Shown here: one piece after another, positions 23,501 to 35,923 of the stretch
Position numbering within the stretch: position 1 is the stretch's first letter
How the letters are laid out: the number at the start of each line of letters is the position of its first letter
Assembly: GCA_964247055.1 (NCBI GenBank)
Contig: OZ176055.1
Span: 5,394,001 to 5,458,000 of the forward strand
Length of the DNA: 64,000 nucleotides
Source: Paragordius varius
Taxonomy: Eukaryota > Nematomorpha
Direction of reading: 5' to 3'
Notes under the pieces: generated by a model
Databases searched by the model: none
What the model saw: only the letters and a program-made list of their open reading frames with translations
Told to the model about the DNA's origin: nothing
Position numbers and translations under genes: made by a program

Positions 23501-25770
23501 CGGAATGTGTTTTAATTAAAATAAGTCTCGCTTTAATCTCAAATTTTCGTCTAGTTTTGTGTGCCAATCTTTCATTTAACTCATCAGATATTACGGAATC
23601 ACCGAAGGGGATTTTGTGAATAGCTTCGGTTAAAGTTGAATTATTGGACGATGCACTATCAAGATTTAGGGTTGACTCAATAAACGTATCTAGTGCCATT
23701 TCATTGTCTGACGGTTTGAATGGCTCATAATTATCGCAAGTATCGATAGGTTCGGTTTCCATATCATATTCAAATTCGGGGATAACCGTAGCATTTGAAT
23801 TTTGCAATGTAGAATATTTTTTGGAAAGCATCGATGAAAATGTTGTTTTTTGTTGCTCATTACCTTCAGTTAGATGTGAGCCTGTTTTATGTTCTTCTTC
23901 ATATTCATATAGTTTTACATCTTTGTGTTGATTAATAAAAAATGCTGGTGGCGTTTTACCAAACGTTAACATTTTTTCCATCATTGAATAATATTTATCC
24001 TGATTTTTATGGGTCATTTTTTCTTTATAGCTAGTTTGTGTGGTAGTCATTACAGTTTCTACAAAAAATTAAAGTAAGTTTATATATATGTAGAAGAATT
24101 AATAAGTATAATTTTATTAAACCATCTTAAGATTATTGCATGTCCCGTAGCAACAGATTGAGAATATAGGAAAAATAAGACTTACGACTCTAAAATTAAA
24201 TAAAAATGATAGATATCCCATATGTAAACATATTTTCCGAATAAACATTAATTGCCTTATACCATTAAAAACTCAACTTAAACAAATCAACACCTCTTTT
24301 TGCGGAGCATTATAATGCCATGGTTTATGTGGTGTGGAAATCACGTTAGGGCTTTTTAATTAATGACAGTGTTAAATCACTCCAAACTTTATGGTTAAAG
24401 CATTTTTTACAAAGATGTTTTTATTACAACTTTTTGGGTTTCCAAAAACATTAAATCACATCCTTCCTTAAGTAAATCTTATAAAATACGCAGAAACATT
24501 TACAAATTAAATTATTCATCAGACAGGCCAATATTTGGTAACCGAGACTTGATTAATCTGTCAATATATATGCTGAACAATCTAACGTAATAAAAGCTTA
24601 AATGTGTGGCTTATTGATCGCATATTTTTTTAAAATATGTCTATTGGTTATGCATGCAAACGTCTATTACTGGATCGTCAAACATTTGAAAGCACATGAC
24701 ACTCACTATTCGTATTTTCTGTAATCAAGGTTTAATTTGTCCTTATATAAAAGGGAAGTTTTTGACTAACACAATTGTACATAGATTGTAAAAAAAATAA
24801 TTATTTTATGATCTAATTGAATTCGAAAACCAATTATTTTAAACATTTAGGGCGAAAAATAGATTTAAAAAAAATTATTTTTGTGGATTTTGTTTTTTGA
24901 AAAAAAGGCATTTTAAGATGGCCTAAATCAAAAAAGCGAGACGACTATGTTCGGCGCAATCGAAAATAAGTAAACAAAGATAATATTTGAAATTGAATGG
25001 TCCAACACGTTCTCCAGAAAATTGTCTCAAAGATACGATTTTTGTGGACTTTTGTTTTCAAAAAAAACCGTTTTTCACACGGGGTGGGCCCGAACTGGGG
25101 ACCTATTTAAAAAAAAGGCGCAGCTATTGTCGAGGCATTCATTAATGATTATATTTTTTCGAAGTTTGGATTTGAATGGGTCTACCGGTTTTCCGGAAAC
25201 AGATCACAAAGCCAGTATTTTCCATTTTTATAAATATATAGATTAAGCAAAACGATTTGTAAAAAGAATTAAACAATTGTTACCGGTATGTCTATCAGAT
25301 AACTTTGGCGTGTAAGCGTACTTAGATTCATACTTTGGCCATCTCCAATTAGCCTGTTTAATCAATTGTTTCCATTGAGAGGATAATTTATTACTATTAG
25401 AATGGTTATCGATCGATTTATCTCGTTCCGAATTTCGCGAATCAATTAAAACATTTTCTGCTGAAGTATTAGAATAAAGTTGATTGTTATCGTCATAAAA
25501 TACCATAGTAAATTTTTGATAGTCTACATTAAGGGCTCTTATGTTTGAAACAACGCCCTTTGCCATTTTATAAGATTTAAGACGATCATAGTAATATGAG
25601 GTTGAGCTAGTAAGTAACTTTCTGGGACTAGTTGTATACATCAAAGTAAATAAAAATATTGTGCTACAAATTAAGACCAAGTAGAAACACGGGTTTCGAT
25701 TGCCCCAAAACCATTTTTCTATAATAAGAATAATAATAAAATATAAGTGCTGATAAGCATATTTTGTCAT
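20586..25770 (-). CDS. FAM20B: FAM20-family secretory-pathway kinase, FAM20B-like (7 exons)
   Basis: Atypical kinase family of the Golgi. FAM20B phosphorylates the xylose of proteoglycan linkers; FAM20C phosphorylates secreted proteins. Exons: 25770-25284, 24059-22918, 22799-22690, 21990-21766, 21522-21274, 21201-21142, 20802-20586. Phases agree; 829 codons plus stop. A type II signal anchor lies at about residues 28-45 (FYLVLICSTIFLFTLMY), followed by a ~350-residue low-complexity, poorly conserved stalk. The kinase part starts GSTIKLIVQLSQGQRFLFKP (ATP-site Lys) and continues CEILAFHLSRIFGFNKTP, IMWLPHSLGILDNPW, IAIYDFIIDNIDRSSFEY (catalytic Asp) and IMLDSGN (metal Asp), then LAPLYQCCKMRKSTYDRLKM. 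The WLP and LAPLYQCC phrases favour FAM20B over FAM20C. It is about twice the usual length of FAM20B (409 in human). Confidence 0.88.
20862..21084. mobile_element. Short hAT-like MITE in FAM20B intron 6
   Basis: TTAGTGGTGTAGCCAAGG on the left and GCAAGCTACGCCTCTGACTA on the right form imperfect inverted ends of the common CAGTGGCGTAGC hAT type. The interior includes CGGGCGC/GGGGCGCC patches that stand out in this AT-rich genome. The target duplication is unclear. Confidence 0.6.
22117..22341. mobile_element. hAT-type MITE, copy 2 (FAM20B intron 3)
   Basis: Starts TAGGGGTGGCTAACATGCGG with CCCGCG following, and ends with a GC-rich GCGGCCGGCCGGGTT patch. Same family as the copy at 8024-8283. 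The right end is degraded and no target duplication was recognised. Confidence 0.6.
24830..25245 (+). repeat. Dispersed repeat C, copy 1 (FAM20B intron 1)
   Basis: Contains GATTTTTGTGGACTTTTGTT, a GTGGGCCCGAACTGGGGACC patch and TCTACCGGTTTTCCGGAAAC. The same series of phrases occurs in reverse complement at 55815-56220. There is no ORF of note; the plus-strand 74-codon frame inside is a repeat artefact. Confidence 0.8.
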
Positions 25771-27162
25771 ATTTAATTATACAGTAAAAATTTAAAATTA
25801 TATAGATAATTTTTTTTACAATCCTATTTTTTAAAACTTAATTTTTTCCCATAAAAATTATTTGATTAAGATTGTGAAAAACATAATTGATTTTATACCA
25901 ATATGTACAATAATTTATCTTTGCAATTTATAACATAAAAAACAAGTTTTAAAATAATTGAGCGGTCATTTAAAAAATAATTTTTGACCTTATTACATTT
26001 TGTCAAAATTTTTAGTCTATATGAGTTAAAATATATTTAAGTACATATAAAATAAGGGTTAATATATTACTTGAGACTTGCTGCAACCCAGTTTTAACAA
26101 GATGTGCCATTACGAATTTGAAACAATACTATGACATTCGAATAAACCAAATTTTTTGGCGATAAAAATAATTTAGCTTTATTTTGTAATAAAAAAATGC
26201 AAAGTGGGGATATTTACTCAAAGAAGTACATAATTAGTAAATCCTTGTTTTATGTATTGATATATATAAACCTTAATTCCTCATTTCCTATTAATTTTAT
26301 AGATTGATAAATAAATGTGTGTACAGGTATAATACCTTTGGTGTTTAGACTAATACATCTTTCTTATTTTTATTATTAATATTTATGATCGAAGTTTTAA
26401 TAAAATATATAACATTGAATATATGTTATTAACAATAAATAAGTTTATGATTTCCTCAAACAAACAATGAGAAATATAGGTTAAAGCTTGATTTGTAAGA
26501 ATAGAAAGTATATTTTCACCTTAAATAGATTTAAATAAAACAGTTCTGATGCAAATTATAATATCTCCTTTTCCCTTATGGTCATATGTAGAAAATGGAT
26601 ACTATAAATTGATTACACAATGTAAAAAATCGGGGGCATAAAAATATGACATAAAAGTATACATTCGGATAGATAAATGTATTGCAGGTCTTATGTTTGT
26701 TTTGAACTTTACATGTCAGTTGAAAAAATATACTTTGTAATAATTGATGCATATCGATCAAGCATATTATGCTATATAAATATTTTTAGTGATAGCTAGT
26801 TGTTTATAAGGTACATAAAAATATATCACAAACTACATTATAAAAAGCATTATGTTAAATTTTCTGGGCTCAAGAATGTTTTGGAGTCAAACTGACTAGT
26901 TTTTATAAACTTTAAATGCCGTGGCGCTAAAACACAATTTTGCTGAGCGTAGTTTAAGGCTGAAGCATAGTAAAAATAAAAACACCTAGGATATTAAAAA
27001 ACACATATCAATGGAACCGATTCTGCTGAAAATTTCTATTACCTCAAAAATTTTGGACAAAAGATTCGTTTAATATGTATTTTTTTTAAAAAAACACCAG
27101 TTATATTAAGCCCAAAATTCCTATAAAGTATCGAACTATATAAAAAAATTTGTAACTAAAAC
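25771..27162. other. Intergenic, no feature recognised
   Basis: 5' flank of the FAM20B-like gene. AT-rich, with no exon-like frame or clear repeat. Confidence 0.4.
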
Positions 27163-27404
27163 ATTAATGCTCAACACACAGCCCCCCACACTCTCTGTGC
27201 TGCTGGCGAAAAATTTGGCTATCAATAATATACAAAATTATGCTCATAAATCTTATTGATAAGTCTATGTAATTGGCAACAAAGTAGATAAAATTCTCAA
27301 ATATTATTTTGAATAAAATATTTATAAATGCCCATGTATATTTCAAATTGGGCCCGCCGTTTTTTTATGAAATGCGCGCGAATGCAATTGTGTTGGGAAC
27401 CTCT
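27163..27404. mobile_element. hAT-type MITE, copy 3 (degraded)
   Basis: Left end TTAATGCTCAACACACAGCC; the right end reads TTAGAGGTTCCCAACACAAT when reverse complemented. It shares the internal phrase GCGAAAAATTTGGC with copy 2 at 22140 and has a GGGCCCGCC patch near the right end. Confidence 0.6.
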
Positions 27405-27876
27405 AATTTAACGTATCACATGTAATTCTAGTTGTAACAATTTGTAGAATAAATAAATGAAAAAATTTTATTCAATATTAACTGTGTTGGGCTTTTAGTT
27501 TTTAACCAAACCAAAATAGTTAAACTTAATACTGTCTAATTTAATATGAGATTAGCTCCTTAATGTATATATTACAGAAATCTTACCAAATGCGTATTTT
27601 GAATATTTTTTAGAAGCAGTAATTACTTTATAAAGCAAAACAAATAATTTTCATTAGAAAATCTGAAAAATTATTTAACATAAGGCACGATGTCCATATA
27701 TATATATATATATATGAATCACTAGACAATTGTATTATACAGATATCAAATTTAATTAACATATCCAAAGCCAAAATGAGACTCGTTTTTTAAAATATTG
27801 CTAATGAGTATTAACAAACTGTCGGTTAAAAAGTGCTTATACAATAAAAATTTCAAATCAAACTAAATGCCACTGA

Positions 27877-28035
27877 TTGAATGATTTAAAGGAATTGATT
27901 GAAGAGATTCGAAAGGAAAGTTTGAGTTATGGTCTTATGCTTAACCCTAACAAAACGATAATATTATGTACTGGAGAGCCTACAATTATTATTGGTGGAG
28001 TTGAAATAGGAGTAGTTAAACAATTAACGTGACCA
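27877..28035 (+). mobile_element. LINE reverse-transcriptase fragment
   Basis: The frame reads NDLKELIEEIRKESLSYGLM, LNPNKTIILCTGEPTIIIGG and VEIGVVKQL. This is the post-YADD part of a non-LTR reverse transcriptase (DLQ-L---I--ES---GL-LN--KTK-M), ending where the YLG motif would come, at a TGA. It may belong to the same family as the 3' piece at 364-575. It is truncated at both ends. Confidence 0.75.
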
Positions 28036-29004
28036 AAGCAACACATAATCTAATAATAATCCTAAAGCCAAATACGCTTTGATTATTGGAAAACCATATT
28101 TTTTGTTCAAAGCGTTCATTTAAACACAAATATATGATATTTTGGCCCATCGATACCAGATTGGCTATATATTGTACATGCAAATTATAAAACATTTCGC
28201 ACTATAACATATGGTAAACGTCCACATATTTAGGTTTATATATCATAGCTATGGATTATTGAGATAATTTTCTTTCTAAAGAGATTTTAAACAACATTAA
28301 CTCAAAATACGTTTAATGGATGGTCTTTTATGGACTTTATTTTATAAATAATTTAAAGATATATATTGTGAAAATCCCCATCTCAAACTTAATACCAACA
28401 AACATTAATTTTACAATTTTCGTTAAATGGCTTAAAAACTGGCAAATAAAATAATCCTTTGGTTAATTTTGATTTTGAAATAAATTTGAGTGCCATTTTT
28501 ATGATAAGTAAACCAGTTTCGCTGTTAAAATATCCAACGAATTTTCGATAGACACTGGTAAGAAAGTATTCAATTTTTAAAGAAGGCACTATTAACATAT
28601 TTCTTCGATTTGTTAAAATAAAGGTGTTTACAACATGAGCTAAAGATGATGAATATTTCAAATTACAACGAAATAGTTAGCATAAATTGCAAAATTAATT
28701 TTTGGACTTTAATAAACCTTTTTTATACCCATGTTCCAATTAAAAATATGGGCCTGTTGATCTTCAGTATCAGGGTAAAACCAGGTCAATCTAATTTGAT
28801 AGTTTTCTGCAGGAAGACTCCCCAATCCCCTTCATATTAAATCCTTGACGGGGGCATTGATTAAAAAGCTTGATTTAATCCAAAAATAAAATTTAATTTA
28901 AGCTATATTTAATTTAATTTTTTATCATTATCTTAAAGATTATGATATTCTATTATTTTGTGTTAATATTATCATTATAATTTATGTTTAGGTGTAATAA
29001 ACAG
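28036..29004. other. Intergenic before the KIAA0930 homologue
   Basis: No supported gene. A 90-codon minus-strand ORF (28389-28661) and a less AT-rich stretch at 28740-28850 were examined, but no family could be assigned. The first coding exon (N-terminal ~25 residues) of the downstream gene should lie here and was not found. Confidence 0.35.
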
Positions 29005-32000
29005 TTTGGAAAAAATGGTTACATGGTAGCATATATCAGTTGATTATGCGGCCGGGTGATTATAAAAATATGTTTATACGAGTGTATGAACAGCAACCCT
29101 TGCAACATTTTATCATTTCAAAATCTCATAAATCTCTTTCTGGACAATAATGGCTTAAAAGAAGATTCAAGTTTGATTTATATTTACATTTTTTGTTAAC
29201 TTTAGTATAAACCAAGATAATTTTTGGTTAAAATTGTTTTTTGAACATGTGCTAGCGAATGCCCATTTGAGCGATGATCTCATCTTTTATGTTGAAAAAC
29301 AATTTGATGTATAAAATTAATTTAATTACCATTCTAATATAATTATATATATTGTTAATTTTTTTAATTAGGTAACCGTTAATGTAATTCGACGCGGATC
29401 TAAAATCAATTGGGAATTATTAAAAAATCCCTATGTTGATTGGGAGGAAACAGTCTATTTAAACTTTATTATGCAACGTTTTGAGTATGATCTCACTTGT
29501 TGCGTATGTGCGAAAATTGGAATGGACATGCAAGTTTTGAAAAAAGTGACTCATGTAATGTTTGATAATTTAAAATATTATATTATGATGGCCATTTTTA
29601 ATATGTTAACATTAAATTAATCTATAAGAGATTTTGTTCGCGGTCTAATTTTTAAAGAGAGCTCTATTGACTATTCTTATATTTAACTTAGTCCGATATT
29701 GAAATTAAGCGGTTGAAATTAATTGCAAAATTTCTTCTTATCTCATTATTCTGGTATTTAAATTTAAATTAAAAAACAATTATATTTGTATAATTAATGT
29801 AAAAACGATTTTGAAATCTTTTGAGTAAATTATTGATGTTATTCTTCCAAATTTTTCATTCAAAGCTTAAATTTCAACCCTTTTGACCCGCGTATTCTGT
29901 ATTGGAATATCTTATATATAATATATTCAAATTATTATTTTATTATTTTAAATATGAATTAATTGATAAATATATTAGTGATTCTGATTCATAACAATTC
30001 TTTGAGGGTATACGAAGCTTTGTTTGATATTTTATTTTAAAATCAATTTTTATATATGGCAAAATTTCGAGATTAAGACCGTTTAGATCAGACCGAATTG
30101 AAATGATTGCGCTATTAAAAATTTAGCAGGAAGGAAGCATCGGCAAAAGTTTAGGACCCACACGATTTTTGATTTTATTAAATGTGAATTTAAAATATTA
30201 TATAAAATCGCCGAAAATAACTAATATCCATTATATGACGGTAAATTGCAATTGTCTTGAGGTCTTAAGATGATATCAGATATTATAAAATGTAAAAAAA
30301 TTGGTAATGCAGAGTTATTGATAGAATTATAATTATATTGTGGATTTTTATTCTCTAATGTTATCATATATTGAAATATTTTTTTTCATTTAGCCAGTAT
30401 ACCCATCACCATCACGCAGGCGCATGGATAAAAAAGGGGAAGAGGAAATAATTACTTATCCCGACATCTTTTTTTCCGTTGATAATTACGATGAAGTATT
30501 TATAAAATTATATATTATAATTTTATAAAAAAATTATCGGTTGTTTGCCTTTAAATGATTTTTTTTAGAGTCGTATAGGATATTTAAAAAATTTACTAGA
30601 TTTCAGTATGTATTTCGGTTTTATGCACAATAATTAACATCTATTTATTTTCTATGATGTTAATGTGAAATAAGCGGTCTATCGCGTGTCCCTTTTTTCT
30701 AATATAGCTAATACTGCAATTTAATGGATTATTAATTTCTATATTGATCAGTTCTAACGTTTTCGTTACAATTTTTTTTCTTAAATTTTGTTTCCGCATC
30801 ATATGGGATATTGTTTTCGTTAATGTTGTTTTTAAAAGTAATTTTAAATTTCATTTAATAAAAGAGCAATAAACATGAACTTTTGTCCATGCGTATTTTA
30901 TAAATACGTATTATATATTTGCATAGAATTTTTCTAAATATTAATAAATAACAATAGTCAATTTGTTATAATTTTAAATGAATTATAAATAAAATCCTAA
31001 ACTTAAATTTTTTACAACTTTTACTTACATTATTTAATTTATAAAAAATGTTATTTTTATTAATTCATATTTTATAAATAACGAGATAAATAGTCCAATA
31101 ATATTACAATCGCTGAGTATTCACGAAATATAAAAAAGGATAATTTTGTAGTTTTTTTTTATTTTTATAGATTAATATTTTTGATTATTTGGGCCATATA
31201 AGTATCCCTTCTAAATTAATATTTAAAATTATTATATAATTATCAAGCTTTTTAGATCAATGTCCTTACGTGAACATGAATTCATTTGTATCGAACTTGT
31301 TTGTCGAACAAAAAGCGGACAGTTAAATATACTATCTGATCATTGTTTAAATGATAATGAAAATACTTTATCAAAGTTTTTTGAAGTATCAAAAAGTCCT
31401 CAACCAAAAGCGGTGACAAATAACATTCTTTTGTTTTCTGGATCTCTTAAATTCCATACCCTTAGGGAATGTCATCAAACCAAAGTCAGTAGTATGCTTA
31501 AGTGTATAATCAGATTTTCAAAAAATAAATAATATGCCAATTTATATATGGTTGATAATTCTATGATTATGCTTTAAATTTACATTTACAGTTAAAAACC
31601 TCTTAATTTTATTTTTGTTATATAGATCAATTAAAGGATTTATTTGTTACTTCAAGGTTTACAAAGAGAATCGTTTACTCCTTGAACGCTTTACTAGTCC
31701 ATTAGATATTGCTTTTGATCCGGTACTTTCACCTACACAATCATTCGCATATTACAAAGATAATTATACAATGCATTTATCCAAAAACAATCAGATGTAT
31801 GATGAAAGTAGGCGCAACAAATTAATTAATTCAAACGATGCTCACTCTGATAATACAGACTCGAGCAAACATATTACAAAACGCTTAAAAATTCCATCTT
31901 TTATGATCAACAATTTCAATAAAGTTCAGTTTGTACGTATGCACACACCTGATGGTCTGGGTATAAACTTATCCATAATTAAAGCATTTATATAGTTTTC

Positions 32001-35000
32001 CCAAATTTTTAAATCAAAATCCATATCGTTGTTATTAAATATCCAACGTTTCAAATGTGGGTAGTTTTACTAATTTACTCACAGAAAATTATATATAATT
32101 TGCTAGGAAGTATTTCCATATTTTTTTGTTAATAATTTACCCAATTAGGTCAAGCTGAGCTAGCTATATCATTCAATTCAAGCAATTCTCCAAATAATAC
32201 CACTTCCAACGGGAAAAGATGGAAGAAACTGTTTAGCATGAATTCCGGTAATATCGAACTTCACGATTCTATCAACCAAAAAGAAAATAATACTCATAAT
32301 TTATACTCGTATAATGGGAGAAAGCGTTTCAGTAGCCAACCTAGCAGTCCAACTCTCAAAATGTTTGAAGGTTAGCTTTTGTTAAATTAAATCAATACAT
32401 ATATCTAAGAATAAATTTTATTTTAATTTTGGTATCTCTCTAATACATTGCGCATATTAGATATTTTATCTTTAGGGTCATTGATATGTTTACTTGTTAC
32501 AAACACTGTTTTAATAAATGGTTTTTAATATGCATATTTTCGAAAATGTAGGTCCTGTACGCTTTATATTTACATGATTTTGCTACTATTTGTTCTAATA
32601 AATAAAAAATAAAAAATGCTATTAATTTTGTTGATTTTATATAGTGATTTGTTAAATAAAGGCGCAATAAGTAGTAGCATGTGTCTTTGGCCGAATATTT
32701 TTCATATTTTTAACAATAATATCTAATTTACGTTTTACCGATATTAATTTATTAGATCAAAAATCGCATTGATAGTTTACTAGTGTATATGAACCCTTTA
32801 TCGTGTAGATCAGGGGTGGCCAAAACAGATGGCTTTGTGGGCTGCATTTCGGGGTCAAAAAATCCGATGGGCATTAATAAACATTTATTATATTTCAAAC
32901 ATTATCCTCGAAAACATTTTTTTCTAGTTCATTGCCGAAATTTGAAAAAACTTAGTTTCGTAAAATCAATTTTACCTGGATTACTTATATATATTTGAAA
33001 TTTCTCGCGGGCTGCAAAACTTTTTTAAAGTACCGCATGTGGCCTGCGGGCCGTGTGTTTAAAAATTTATTAACGAGATATAATCCATGCTTAACCGTTA
33101 AAATATTCGTGTTATAATATTTACAAAATATTTTCTCTTTATAACATGTCTCGCAATCAGGCTTACTCAACATTATTTTTTCGATAATTTTTGAGTTTAG
33201 GGTGGAAGAACATTAAGTTAATATAAAGCCTATATAGATATATATAATTATTAGGAAACTTACCGATATCTGGGAACAACAATTTGAATAAAAGAATGTC
33301 AGAATCCCTCCAAAATATTATAAAATTGTTTAATAAACATATTGATAATGGCGAGATGCGTGATATTGATCTTTCCAATATTTCAGGTTTATTTTGTTTT
33401 TTTTTCCATTAAATACATAACACTAGTCGACAAATTTGGACATTTTTAAGCACCACCACTCAAACTTTTTAAATTATGACTAATTTCAGTGTTTTAAAAC
33501 CGAATTTGAAAAAAATTTTGATCCCGCCAATCAGAATTTTGAAATTTTATAGGTTTTTCAATTTTTCAAAAACAATAGAAAATCGAGAGAAAATTAAATA
33601 TAACTTTATAATAAAATGTTATTATATTATAAACTTAATATCATTAAATAAAGCGTTTTAAACTCTATCTTTTGAATATAAATATGTCATTTAAATATCA
33701 GAGAGAAAAAAATAGTACGGACTTAAACGTCAAAATTTAGTCTTTTTTTTCAAGTAAATTTTTAACACAAATAAAATTTTTTAAAAAAATACTAAAAAAG
33801 GCATTCTATGGTTTAAACTTTCGGCGTTCAGATAGGCTATATTTTTTTGTTAGATTTCGTTCTTTCGAGTACTTATTAGACTTTTTCTCTTGAGTTGGTT
33901 CTTATAAAAAATCCTTTATTTATACCTAGTGGATGTACCTTATTTTTTAAAAATTATTGGTTGTTTTGTATTTTGAATTTCAGATGGATGTTGTGTAGCC
34001 ACTTTTAGTAGAATTTACTGTTATGGGGTTGGACCATTTGTATTTACCTAATTTATATTCAATTTAATTGAATTTATCTAACTTTATTCTGTAAATTGGT
34101 TAATTTGCCATGTCAATTTGCCACGATTTTGCTTGCAAGTCTCTCTTATCGGACTTTACGATTACTTATTGTTATCTTTGCCATATCTGGCATAATTATA
34201 GGATCGCTTGGGGGATATGCAGAGCTTGTGCAGCCGCCCATATCTATCACACTATACATAAGCCCCTTTTAGATTTTTAATATTTTGGCTCTTAGCTTGT
34301 TTAGTATCTTATTTAATGCCTAGAATTTGTTATCCATGCATGGAATATTACTTGTATCGACTTAATTGTTTGAATATTTAAACATATGTACACGAAGAAT
34401 GATTGTTATTTTTGAATTAAATACAAATTTAAAAATTAAATTTTGGAAAAATCCTATTGGTGGCCTCAATTTTCTTTTTTGTTTTGGCCTTTCCATGCCA
34501 TTAGGTATCAGAAAATGCAAAAATATTGGGGTGGTGCAAAACCTTGTTGAGCAGTGTAATACATCAGGATTTTATTAATTTTTAAAATAAATAATTATAG
34601 ACACTACACACGGTTACAAAAAATGTCAATCGGATATTGAGGATTATGACACAATCGACTTGAATCACAACATTGATAAACGATTGAATTCGAGACATTA
34701 TTCAATTGGACACATTCCAGAAAGTATATATAGACAAAACGCAAAAACCATTTTTTATAAGTCAGCCATATTTTATCCGATTTTTTAAATACAACTCATC
34801 CGGGTTGCTAAATAGATACTAAAGATTTAAATTGTTAAAATACCAATTATATAATTTAAAGTTTTAGTTAAGTTAGTTTATGTGGGATAATCTAGGTTTT
34901 TAAAAGTATGGTTGTCTTTTTAAAAAAATATTTGTCTCTTAGTTTTTATCTTTGGTCTATATAATTTCAATATTTACTGATAACATATAACGATCTTTTT

Positions 35001-35229
35001 TCTAAAAATGTAATTTTAAAATACCTTAGATTGCATTCGAAAAAATATATCCCTTCCATTTAATAAAATAAAATCGAGATCATCTACTGTTCACAACAAA
35101 GATCAATCTTATATAAAACCACCAAAACTTCTTATCGATGCCAAAGTTACATACATAATGTTACCGCTTAAAAGTATTATTCAAAGTAAACTATTCAGTA
35201 ATATTTTTGATGCACCTTTACATATGTGA
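29005..35229 (+). CDS. KIAA0930: KIAA0930 homologue (conserved protein of unknown function), 5' end incomplete
   Basis: Conserved animal protein without an established biochemical role. Exons as read: 29005-29081, 29372-29554, 30394-30495, 30569-30609, 31256-31501, 31626-31960, 32149-32370, 33255-33386, 34601-34723, 35030-35229; phases agree throughout, about 554 codons. Diagnostic stretches are DWEETVYLNFIMQRFEYDLT with CCVCAK, PSPSRRRMDKKGEEEIITYP with DIFFSVD, EFICIELVCRTKSG, VQFVRMHTPDGLGQAELAIS and LLIDAKVTYIMLPLKSIIQ near the end. These match the human protein's DWEESVCLN, MDSKGEE-KISYPNIFF, EFVRMKGPQGKGHAEMAVS and AHLTYVTLPLHRIL. The first exon listed (FWKKWLHGS..., MFIR) is weaker, and the start codon is upstream and unidentified. 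The 41-nt exon at 30569 has no human counterpart. The middle contains lineage-specific Asn/Ser-rich insertions. Confidence 0.85.
32811..33061. mobile_element. hAT-type MITE, copy 4 (KIAA0930 intron)
   Basis: Starts CAGGGGTGGCCAAAACAGAT and ends with GGCCTGCGGGCCGTGTGTTT, the best-preserved CAGGGGTGGCCAAA...GCGGGCC terminus in the window. It lies in the 0.9-kb intron 32371-33254. No clean 8-bp duplication was seen. Confidence 0.7.
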
Positions 35230-35791
35230 TAATCGATTTGAATGTCGGCATTTTGAATCGAAATTTTTAAATAAACTCCATATGTCAACTTGTGTTATAA
35301 CAGTCTCAAAGTTAATATCTAATTTTACAAATTTAATCTAAAAAATAAGATATAGAGTCTAATAATGTATTTAACTTAAAATTGTTTTTCTGTTTTTGAA
35401 ATTTTTAAAATTGAATTACATAGAATTATTAAAACTTGAATATATACCAATTCTTTTTTAGGGATAATGGAAATGAAGGAAAAGCCAGTGTTAACTTTTT
35501 GATCTACGCTTCCAAATATTTATGGCTTCCTTGTGCGATAGATGTACATTTAAATTTTTATATTGTGCTTATTTTAATAAATTTATACATATTAAGTTTA
35601 CAAAATGAGAACTCATTAAATAGATTAGAATACTGTATGCTGTAGTCAATTTTGACATCTACATTCTATATCAAATCTTTCCATTCAGGTTTTGTTTTTG
35701 TTTTCATTAACGAAACTTTCAAGCCATCAAATTTTTTTAGCTTTTACATATAACGCTAACTTATCCTAATATTGATTTTTTTACCATTTAA
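35230..35791. other. 3' flank of the KIAA0930 homologue
   Basis: AT-rich, no gene recognised. It should include the polyadenylation region; no single signal stands out among many AATAAA-like strings. Confidence 0.35.
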
Positions 35792-35923
35792 TTAGTTTTC
35801 AGATGTGGCCGAGATAAGAGAGCCTAGCTGCTGAATAACAGTATTAATTAATTGATCGTATTGTGGTTTTGTCATTTCATTGAAAGGAGTCTTCTCTAAA
35901 CGAGAGAATTTATTAAACTTCAT
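35792..35923 (-). CDS. Possible 43-residue small protein
   Basis: An ATG-to-TAA ORF reading MKFNKFSRLEKTPFNEMTKP, QYDQLINTVIQQLGSLISAT, SEN. Its composition is mixed and amphipathic (LINTVIQQLGSLIS could form a helix), less AT-biased than the surroundings, and unlike chance ORFs here, which are rich in Ile, Phe, Lys and Asn. No family recognised. It could be a complete micro-protein or one exon of a larger gene; no partner exon was found. Confidence 0.35.
   Translation of the reverse strand: MKFNKFSRLEKTPFNEMTKPQYDQLINTVIQQLGSLISATSEN

Noticed and set aside
23059-23619. Two plus-strand ORFs of 66 and 93 codons
   Set aside because: Complementary-strand shadows of the long FAM20B exon 2.
28389-28661. 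90-codon minus-strand ORF considered as an N-terminal exon of TFIIH subunit p34/Tfb4
   Set aside because: The resemblance was limited to a loose hydrophobic pattern. The expected preceding exon and zinc-finger C-terminus could not be found, so no call is made.
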